Assembly (NCBI RefSeq): GCF_001039355.2 | Contig: NW_019774469.1 | Span: 337,484 to 401,483 of the forward strand | From: Lingula anatina | Taxonomy: Eukaryota; Brachiopoda; Lingulata; Lingulida; Lingulidae | Length of the DNA: 64,000 nucleotides | Direction of reading: 5' to 3' | Part shown: positions 55,140 through 64,000 of the stretch, in pieces | How positions within the stretch are numbered: position 1 is the stretch's first letter | Layout: every line of letters starts with the position of its first letter | Notes under the pieces: generated by a model | Databases searched by the model: none | The model's input: only the letters and a program-made list of their open reading frames with translations | Told to the model about the DNA's origin: nothing | Position numbers and translations under genes: made by a program

Positions 55140-58100
55140 TGTCTTGGTCTTATTATTAAAGATAACTATACATGGCATTTCCTGGTACTGACATACGCTA
55201 AAAACGAAGCGTCCCTTATATTGGCAGGGCGCATTGTCCAGTGAAATAGGCGCCTTTTCTGCCGTAATGTGCAACGTGCATGCCCAAACAGCGCTTAGTT
55301 TACCATTTGGATGACCAAATGCCCTGACAGCTTACTAGGAAGAATACAAACCTCAAGATTGTTTTAAAACGTTTATTAACGCAATGGTTAACGCCTTTTC
55401 CCCTTAATCCTTAATGTTTTAAAACGGTTATTAACACAACAGGCAACACCTTTACCCATAAACTTTTTGTTGAAGACGCAAGTTTCAACAACCTCCCAAA
55501 AACTTGTTTAACACATGTCAAAAGTACAGGACAGAGCAACTGTAATCGTTTCAAACAAGTATTTGAAAATGCACATCAATACACACTATTCTGATAAATG
55601 TTAACCTCCATAAACTTTTCCAAGTACGATATTTCTTCAATGATCAATTATTAATGAATTCGTACTAAATACTTTAACAATTCCGCCATACGCTAAAAAT
55701 CTAGAAATAATTAAGAAAGAAGTCACTTATTGCAAGAATTAATAGAAGTATGTTAATAGCAGGGAAACATCATTAGTAGTAGAAACAGATATTACTCAAA
55801 GAACTAAAAAATATGAATTTAAAAAAATTGGAAAAAAAAATCTTACAATTCGCCTGCTAACAATTGCAACAAGGTTATCACATAAATAGTAAATATGCTT
55901 CCCAATGTGCCATGTTTTTACCTAATACAAGTTGGTGGTGATGAACTGTACTGATTTTTTTCTTGCCACATGGTGCAGCACTAAACAACAAGGGGATGGT
56001 CCTTTGTTATGTTTTAATTTAGCTCCTCTGTACATTTGCTGATTGTTCGGTAATTTCCTACCAGTCTAATGGCTATTTTATAAGTTATACTTAGTAAAAC
56101 TATGTGTTGTGAAGAATTAACATGTGATTTAATATTCCTGTACACACATCTACACACAAAGCATTCTAAAAAATCCCTCAAACATTTACAATATGGCTGC
56201 TAAGGCACCAGTCGTCAGTTCAATAACTGTATGAGCAAGCATCTTATTCTCCAACCACAGAGTTGGGTTTGCCGGGCAAGTTTACTCAACCCACCTTATT
56301 TTTGAACAGTCAAAAAGCTTGTGCCTCTTATTTCACAGGAGACAATGGCCTGATCCTGTCAATTTGGATCAAATTTGCAAATAGAATTGCACATTTGCAA
56401 TAGTTATACAACTAAGTCAAATAAGAAACCGCAACGTTAAGAGAGATCATTTTTAAAACTGACACCCAGGGTCCTTACACAATTGGCAAGACTTCAATAC
56501 ATAATATTTTAACATGCAAGATGGATCATTTTTGACAGGAACAAAGTTTTTTTGTCGGAGTGGAGAGAATAAACAACACAAAATACCTTATAAATGACAT
56601 AACTGACTCAAATGGCCTATTTACAAAACGTAGTTTGAATTGGTCTCACATTTTGATTAAGTCACAAACCCTATGTAAAACATGGGTGTACAGACTGTTG
56701 TAATGGTCAATCATCACAATGATCTGCTCTTTCACTTCCTGTGTTGTGAAAAAATATAAATGTTAATTATTAAAAAATAATTTTACAGACATGTCAACAG
56801 CAAATGATCTCCGTACATTTTACCCTCATGATTCTTAACTGAACAAGAAACATTCAACAAACTTCAGAGTCCCCAAAATAAGAAAAAAAAACTGTTTCAA
56901 TAATCTCATTCAATACACTTTCATCAGTAGTTTGCCTTCAAATTTGTATTTTTATGTACACCTTAGCAATTACAGGAACAAGCATTAACTTACTATATAC
57001 AACATTACACACATACATTTTGGTTGTAAGACTTGAAAGAAAAGGTCCTAAGAAAGAACAGGATTAAAGGAATTTTACAAAATCAATTGAATAACATCCT
57101 TTCTACCACTACACTGGTAAGATGGAGAAATACGTATAGATAAGTAGCGACCAGTAATGTGTGCCCTTACAATTGTCAACAAGGTTGGTTTAAGAGAAAA
57201 TACAAATGTCTCAAAGTTCACACATTAATCCCACATGCTAGTTTTTAAAAACAAAAATTTGAAAAATATATGTATATCAATTGCATTACCAAAGCACCTT
57301 AACAGTACAAAATGTCAAATGCAGAAAAAAATCTAATAGTCAGATGGCACTTTTCTAAAATTTAAAGTTAACAATTGCTGTAACATACAAAACACTTTTA
57401 TACACATCACTGAGCATAATTTTGAGCTGCTAAACATAAGGTCCAATTGACATTTCAAGGTTTAAATTATGAGAAGAATTCACATCATCTTTCACATAAC
57501 ATACCATATTTGAAGATGTATGAAAAGATGGCCTTAGAGCGGTCAGTAATTCACATCCACACTTTCCCACTTTTTTCTTTCACTAACGTTTAATTATTTA
57601 AGAATTTTATGACCCATGGTTGGATGAGAATTTGGGAGAGTAAGCTTAACCAAACTCGACTCCAATGGAAAAAAAATCACTTAATTTTGGAATGTGTGGC
57701 CTCACATACAGGCTTTAAACACAAAGACAGGCAATGGTCAGTTTTAGGGTCCTCTGCAGATGTCTTGGCATCTCTTTGTCTCATCAAAAACCACCCAGTC
57801 TTGTTATCACAGGGGCAGTGGGAGTGCATTTTAATTGAATCAGTAGTTTATAAGCACACATTCCTCTGTCCATGATATATTCTCCAAATCATCAACATAG
57901 AAATCCCCCCTATAGCCTCTGTGCAGTGGATGTGGTGTGATGTCACCATGAAATGTCCCAGTAAGTCTTGTGGCACTATCTGGTCAGATTCTTCTCGCAC
58001 AGCAATGACCTAAGTATTAAAGTATTATTGGGTACACTATTTCATACATTTTAATTCAACTAATATTCATGACATGTAACTTAGTTTCTATAAAAGCAAT

Positions 58101-58230
58101 GAAACAGTATTAACAGGAAAGGGACCACAGGATCACTTTTATCTTTTTTTTTCTACTGAATTCTATTCACTCAAATCCAGCACACTGTCCTTCTCTGCCA
58201 AAGTTCTTACCGCGAATCCATAGGTTTCCG
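55140..58230 (-). other. 3' flank/UTR of ceramide synthase copy 2, with a 1.9-kb interruption
   Basis: 55140-55325 matches 28144-28325, and 57222 onward matches 28340 onward. The intervening 55336-57221 has no counterpart in copy 1, so it is an insertion in copy 2 or a deletion in copy 1. I find no transposon ends at the borders and no ORF of interest inside. Confidence 0.55.
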
Positions 58231-58350
58231 TTACTTCTTCTCATTCATGTTGTGGTTGATATGATCATCAATGATATCACCAGCGCCACCTAGAACATCA
58301 GGTTCTTCAGAACTCTGCTCCTCGCTCTCACTGCGTTCATCTTTCTCTAC
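58231..58350 (-). CDS. second ceramide synthase, exon 10
   Basis: Acceptor GTGGTAG, 39 codons and TAA, the same acidic tail as copy 1 ([11 protein letters not shown]). Silent third-base differences show it is not an assembly copy of the 29-30 kb exons. Confidence 0.9.
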   Translation of the reverse strand, partial: VEKDERSESEEQSSEEPDVLGGAGDIIDDHINHNMNEKK

Positions 58351-61300
58351 CTACCACCACAGAAATGTATACAGATCAAAATATCAAAAAGTCTCTATTA
58401 CAGTGAAGCAAGTCAACTAAAATGAGCAATACTTAATAAGCAAATCTAATTTAACTGCCCAGGAATTTTAATTAACAAAATAACAACATGATAAAACAAA
58501 CTATACATAAAATGAAATGAAAATTACTTTTAAAAAATAATGCATGAAGTTAAAAAAACAACACTGGAAGCTTAAATTTCACTTAAAAAAACAGTTGAAA
58601 ATTATTTCAGCTTTTCATTTTTCATTTTTAATTAAGATTGAAGTTGCAGCAATGGGAATCAAAAATCTTAATTGTCAACAATTTATAGATTGGGCCCTAT
58701 TATTGTTTCTGTTGTGAGGAACTGTCATTTGTATGTGTTTGTGTGTTGCGTGTGACTGCCTATAGAAAAGACTGGAAGGAAGGGGGGTAAAGGGTTGGCA
58801 AAATGGGGGGGGGGGGGGGAGGGTTAGGTTGACAGGGGAGGAAGGGGGTAGAAGGCAAACATAAGGCTTATTATACATGCATACACATACCAAGGTGGTC
58901 GTTTTGCAAGCCCCACCCTTCACCTGCATGCACATGCACAAAACATGACCTATAAGTATATATCCATTAATGGCACATGCACTTTTTGTACAGGGGTATG
59001 GAGTTTAATTCTGCTGTGTATAGGGTGTTAGTACAGCACCGATGCATGGGGTCGTTATGTTGCTGAAAGCCGTAGCTACAACAAGTCTCTGGAATACTGA
59101 ACAATTTGAAAGATAACTGCTTTCAAGATACCATGTTTTGGTGGGGTGGGGGGTGTACATTCATTTACAATATTTATTTTGAAACCATAGAATTGCCTCT
59201 ACTTAATAGTTAAATGCTTTATGGTTTTCAAAATGTTTTCATCTTTGATTTAAAAAAAAAAATATGGGAAAAAATGGACTAATCTCTGTTATTATCTCCT
59301 CCACGGATTGCCCCTCCTTGCAACTTGTAAAAAGGTGGTTGGTATGAAAATAGGCAACTGCACTTAATTCAATTTCTTAAATTATATTGCCAAGAACAGA
59401 AAAAGGATAAAAGTTCCATAGAAAATAAGCTATTGATATTTAGGTTAAGTCCAGTATATTCTGCATGTTACTTGAATGTTTGAAAGTTATCTATACTTCG
59501 CAATACAGATGAAAAGTGGAGTGCTGGGAATTGCTTCACTTCAGTGCCTGTCACAGGGCAGTGTTCAGCTTTATGTAAGTTTTAGCTTTGTTTTATGTGA
59601 TGGCTCCCTGAAATCCTCCTGAAAATTTAACATTTTCAGTATACTGTTCTCCTGTGGAAATTCCATAAAAAATCAACCAAGCATGATAATAAATCTGAAT
59701 GCTACAGCATCAAACTGGCCATAAAGTTGTGAAGACAATTCTTCTAAATGGTAACTAACAATAAACATAATAAAACAACATAAAAAGCCCCCGTAATATT
59801 TGGCAACTTAAAGTAAAGTCAATTAATGCTAAAGAACCAAATGCAGAGCTAAAAAAAACTTATTTCACCACACAGCTAACAGAAGTGCAGGTTAATACTA
59901 TATTACCTAGTGCAAGTTAAATAAACAATAAGAAAACACATGCTCTCAGACACACACTGTTAACTATCTGCAGAAACCATCACTGGTGGGAGGAATTGAA
60001 ACACCACACCCAATTATTATCATTATATACATATATATATATATATTCCAGAGCACCCTGCAGCAAAGCACACACACAACAACAATTCACTGCACTAGAC
60101 AATAAATGGTAAACAGTTAAATCAATCAACACAAGGAAATATTGAAGTCTGACTGAGTATACATCATATGATATTAGGGATTTGATCTGAACTGCAAAGT
60201 CAATTAACTGGCACATAAAACACTGACATAATTTTCTATATCCCCTTCAGGGCTCGATATTAAAGGTGGCTTGCCGGCCTGGGCCACTTAAAACCAATAT
60301 CAGGCCAGTCAATCACAGGGGTTACTGGCCCCAGGGGCAGGTAAAGTTTAATGTGCCAAATAACCCTTGTAATATCTACCAGACCTCCCTGGGCTGTGGA
60401 GAAAAAAAATTAGTGTCAAGCCCTGGTCCTACTGAGATAAAGCAAAATCCCATTATTGGTCTCAAGTTGTAGGTGCCACACATCGTAACCATGGACTGAA
60501 TGGTTAACATGTAATGGTTAATATCTCATATACTCCAATTATGGGAGGAAGCTAAAAGCTACTCAAACATAATATATTTAAAACATCAACATTCAGCAGG
60601 TTTATGAGTGTCAGACATTTAGGAAAGATTGGCACAAGGCTATCATAGGCTAAACACTGCAGAAAGGTTTCTTATGGTTTGATTAGTTAGTAAAAATAGT
60701 CACCAAAAGGAACTGGAAAGCCATTCACTGTGAAAGACGTGATGTTTACAAATCACAACCTCACAATACCAGCCATCCACATATATTAGGAAGAAGGAAC
60801 TGTACAACCTGGTGGGACCTATTTCACCAGACGTTTCACTGCTTAGCTAATGCTGCATAACTTCCACAGCCAATAATATTGAATATAACGAAGGGGACTC
60901 TGTGACAGATGGCGGAGTGGTGGACAAACCAAAAAAAAAAAAAAAAAAAAAGCCACCAGGGTATTAAAACTGAATTGTGTGCTTTCAACTGATACAGGTA
61001 AGACTTAATAACAGAACAGATCCATTCCCTTACAAACAATTCCTATGGGGTTTCCTTTTGGACTCTAAGGGACTCTTTAGGATTTCTATTGGATTCCAGA
61101 GGCGGATCCAGAGATATTTTCTGACAGTCTTCCAAATTATCTTTGTTGATCCATCCTCGATCCGCCCCTGGATTCCTATCCAGGACATGTCCTACAGGAT
61201 TACTATCTAGGAAATATGTCCTACAGGACTACTATCTGGGATATATGTCCTACAGGATTCCTATCTAGGACACATCTTCTATAGGACCCCCTTGGGATTT

Positions 61301-62041
61301 CGGACCAATTTTCCCACAAGTCTCCCTGCAGTAAACTTCTGTAAGCGGGGTTGTGAAGCAAACATTTCCCAGGTGGTCGAGTCCCAGGCCCAGCGTGAAG
61401 CACGGCGTAAGCACATGTTATTTGACTCTGCAGTTCACATGCAAATGTTACATATTTGGCTGTAACCTAGCAACTGTGGCAGGTGTGACAGTGTGGTTTC
61501 TATGGTAACACAGGCCGAATGTTTTTATATGGCAACACCACACTTGAAAATTGTGACTTGGGACATCTGCCAATGATAAGTATGGATTATAAGCTGTAGA
61601 TGGGGAAAAATGCTCAGAAATAAGTTTAATTATCAACTGTGCTTTCTTGTTTTTAGTGTGATAGACCCAAGCTAGAAGAAATTCCGCTCTCTTGAATTCA
61701 ATGTTTTTAAGTGATTTGCATGTTGTTGTACTGCTAGCTTTTTTGAATGAAATAAGTAAATAAAAACAAATAAAAGAAACAGATAAAAAAAAAGGTAATA
61801 GCCAACAAGCATTGTGACTGTTTCAGTGAAGTAACACACAACTACATTTAAAAAACATAACACTTTATAGTGATGTTGACGCACCTTTCCCAAGGCAAGC
61901 GAGTTGTAGATGACTCTACTGATCAGATAAGACCAGTAGAAGTGGAGGAGCTGGAGCGCCACCAGTGCAGCAATAAACAACTGAATGGAGGGGTACCAAC
62001 CCATTATTACTGCACTCTCAAACACACATGAACGGATTATC
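58231..62041 (-). CDS. second ceramide synthase, last two exons (5' part outside window)
   Basis: Exons 61885-62041 and 58231-58350 correspond to exons 9 and 10 of the gene at 29958-40190, with identical lengths, phases and splice sites. Exon 10 encodes the same tail with only synonymous changes relative to the left duplicate of copy 1. Exon 9 differs at nine residues. No exon 8 counterpart is seen between 62042 and 64000. I infer a tandem paralogue transcribed in the same direction, upstream of copy 1. Retained frame, splice sites and synonymous changes suggest it is functional. Confidence 0.85.
58805..58819. repeat. G homopolymer
   Basis: Run of about 15 G in the intron of the second ceramide synthase; homopolymer length is likely unreliable. 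Confidence 0.9.
60248..60425. mobile_element. hAT-like MITE
   Basis: CAGGGCTCGATATTAA at the left and its near inverse (TTAGTGTCAAGCCCTG) at the right; CAGGGCTYGA ends are typical of hAT-derived MITEs. No exact 8-bp target duplication is visible. It lies in the intron of the second ceramide synthase. Confidence 0.75.
60931..60951. repeat. A homopolymer
   Basis: Run of 21 A. It could be a retroposon tail, but no upstream SINE or LINE body is recognised. Confidence 0.85.
61096..61171. mobile_element. very short MITE with GGCGGATC ends
   Basis: CCAGAGGCGGATCCAGAG is inverted at the right as CTCGATCCGCCCCTGG. 76 bp, flanked by ATT on both sides. It interrupts sequence similar to the minisatellite that follows. 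Confidence 0.65.
61172..61290. repeat. minisatellite of about 31-33 bp
   Basis: Three to four imperfect units of the form CTATCTAGGAxATATGTCCT followed by ACAGGATT. Confidence 0.85.
61885..62041 (-). CDS. second ceramide synthase, exon 9
   Basis: Acceptor TCTTCTAG, donor AAG/GTGCGT, 52 codons. The loop reads [18 protein letters not shown] versus [18 protein letters not shown] in copy 1. The final span and [12 protein letters not shown] are identical. Confidence 0.9.
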
Positions 62042-62330
62042 CTAGAAGATAGAACAATGGCAAAGGTATTGGAGGATTTTTTCATTAACATTTTCTCTTC
62101 CTTTCATATCTGTAAAAATAATTAACGGAAAGGAATTCAGCTTCTGAATCAGTGCTTCTCTTTGAAATATCCTAGAATACAACACAGTGGCAAAGCTAAA
62201 TGACATCTTGGTTATTTTCTTTTTTTCTTTCAGACTGTTTTGTTGGCCTTTCTGTTTAAAGGGGTACCGTCTTGTCATCAAGGCTCAAAGAGTAACCCTA
62301 GAATATAGAATGTTAGCAAAACTTATTGCA
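62042..62330 (-). repeat. three tandem copies of the exon 9 splice-acceptor region
   Basis: On the minus strand, TTCTATCTTCTAGGATAAT (62041), TTGTATTCTAGGATATTT (about 62170) and TCTATATTCTAGGGTTAC (about 62300) recur about 130 bp apart, each preceded by a similar TTTGCCA-type word. The first is the real exon 9 acceptor; the frames after the others reach stops. Confidence 0.6.
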
Positions 62331-63400
62331 GCTTTCAAATTCTGTGACTGTGTTTCCATTTTACTCATCAAAAGATTCTGTTGAGGAATGGGCAAAACCC
62401 CTTCTTCCCTGATAGCCAACAAATTATCTGGCACATTTTTCATTCCATGTTGCCAGAAATATTTGTTGTTTTCCTTTTGAATTTTCTAATTGTTGTTTCA
62501 TCACCTTAATATGTCTGCAATAAATTAAGCACCTTTACATTGGTTATTCACTGGTCTCCACAATGCAAAGCAATGACTGAGGGCAAGTAGTCTATGTAGG
62601 CAAACAAAGAATGCGCCATGGAGCCTTAACCTACCAGCTAGAGAAGCAGATGAATTGGCAGTAGCTCATGCACTGGTGTTTTCTGGCATTGTTCCTCTAA
62701 CAAAAGCTTAAAATAGGATAGAATTTTCTGAGAAACCTCTGCTTTTATTCCTTGAACCATATAACCAATTACCATGTATGTATCTCCTTCCAAAACGAAA
62801 CATTTACCCATACATATCTGATCAACGGCTCAACACTGACACATCTTGTACTTCTCAATAACAGTTCACAGCTGCTTTATTGGTACAGAAAAATTTGACA
62901 ATCAAAAGAAATTGTTTACAAAGTGCTGAAACAGTGTGATCTTCTTGCCTCATGCTTAGCAATATCAGTGCTACTTGCTGTTGTTGGGTGTTCCATATTG
63001 CTTGTGCAACACATTCTACAGTCACATCTACCACAATATGGCTGTAATCTATACATTGTGCTGGAGCTCACCCAAACACACTCCACTGTCACACCTAACA
63101 CAGCCGTGGTGTCCACAGGACTCTGATGAGGAAAGTGAGAGGGTGACCAGGTAAATGACATCATTAAATAGGGACATTTCATTTATCATACAGATTGCAA
63201 AGCATGCTCTAGTGTTGGCAATGCACTGTCACACACAAAACATTCATATGCCACAAGTACACGTTCTGAGGAGATGACACTGATCTCATCATGAAATTCA
63301 GAACAAAAATAAACACATAAAACACATACAATAACAAGACCAAAACAACATAACACTAATAAATGAAATAACACTGTGCCATGCTGAACAGTACAGTGTA
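62331..63400. other. AT-rich stretch without recognised features
   Basis: It was expected to hold exon 8 of the second ceramide synthase, by analogy with copy 1, but none is seen. Short ORFs here have no recognisable content. Confidence 0.5.
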
Positions 63401-63410
63401 ACAGATGGAT

Positions 63411-63632
63411 ATATCACAGACATTGCACAGACACAAAACAGACATTGTACAGACATCACACAGACATTGTGAACACAGAACAGAAATTGTACAGACATCA
63501 CACAGACATTGTACAGACACAAAAGTCAGCACAGACACAAAATGGACTTCACACAGACATCACACAGACATTGTACAGACATCACACAGACATCACAAAG
63601 ATATCACACAGACATTGCACAGACACAGAACA
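63411..63632. repeat. CAGACATYRYA minisatellite
   Basis: Imperfect repeats of ACAGACATTGTACAGACATC and variants over about 220 bp. ORFs on both strands are repeat translations. Confidence 0.92.
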
Positions 63633-64000
63633 CTTTTATACTGACTGCATACTAGTCTAGCCTTCCAAACAGTATTCATCAATGAATACACAGCTTGTAC
63701 CAAACAGGTGGCCAATAAACAAAACACATGTTCTGGGACATTTTCTGCAACATCATGTGATGTGATCTTAACATTTTAATCCTGAAAAGCATTTCTCATT
63801 CAATAATTTTACTTCTGTCCTCTGGGTATTTTTTTAAAATCCTGTGACCTAAAAATCCAGTGTTCTTAAGGCATAATTTAAAGCTAACCAAAACAATCCC
63901 AAAGCACCCCTTTCTTGTAAAAATGATCACATGCATATATCAAACATCCACCTATAACCTCTTTATCCTAAAGGCAAACATGCCACCCTCCCTACCCCTA

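Noticed and set aside
63411-63632. possible CRISPR-like array
   Set aside because: Repeats are imperfect, contiguous and lack distinct spacers; this is a eukaryotic minisatellite.

Overview
This is a 64 kb piece of an animal nuclear genome. The genes have GT-AG introns, a metazoan TRIM E3 ligase, PAN/apple-type cysteine-rich exons and a ceramide synthase. Long introns, many short inverted-repeat transposons (MITEs), abundant AAT, CT/GA and GT microsatellites and an AT-rich background all fit a lophotrochozoan, most likely a mollusc. The species cannot be fixed from the sequence alone.

Layout. 1-3.7 kb: about 1-kb tandem repeat and simple repeats. 3.75-5.94 kb (+): a single-exon RING/B-box/coiled-coil/NHL TRIM protein. 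5.9-10.3 kb: mostly gene-free, one MITE and two weak minus-strand ORFs. 10.38-26.71 kb (+): a secreted mosaic protein gene with a signal-peptide exon, seven PAN/apple-like modules, a 24-nt mini-exon and a 12-nt micro-exon, Thr/Pro-rich mucin-like linkers and two alternative cysteine-rich terminal exons (22.2 kb or 26.5 kb). Both alternatives stay in frame (731 or 1,109 aa). 29.96-40.19 kb (-): a complete 10-exon ceramide synthase, 377 codons by my splicing, with a partial homeobox-like region, a TLC/Lag1p domain and an acidic C-terminus. 41.6-47.4 kb: a duplicated block (probably two haplotypes joined at an N) carrying a basic, repeat-rich ORF and an internally deleted mariner. 48.2-51.2 kb: an approximately 0.8-kb tandem array. 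51.7-53.3 kb: several local tandem repeats, including a TCTGGCCCA-rich cluster. 58.2-62.0 kb (-): the last two exons of a second, diverged ceramide synthase whose 5' part lies beyond the window. 63.4-63.6 kb: a CAGACAT minisatellite.

Mobile DNA is dominated by PIF/Harbinger-like elements with TAA/TTA target duplications: a family of four 205-215 bp MITEs, one MITE inside a PAN intron, a MITE with a same-family inverted copy nested inside it, and a 1.87-kb element with decayed transposase. There are also mariner, hAT-like and other MITEs.

Best leads: (1) two tandem ceramide synthases differing in the loop known to set acyl-chain choice; (2) a modular PAN/mucin-like gene with 7-Cys and 6-Cys modules and exchangeable 3' ends; (3) a 109-bp array copying the start of a ceramide synthase exon together with its splice acceptor; (4) false duplications at single-N joins, which would mislead gene counts. 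Four single Ns (29761, 41603, 44689, 54963) mark joins or ambiguous bases. All splice sites were assigned by eye, from consensus and protein continuity.
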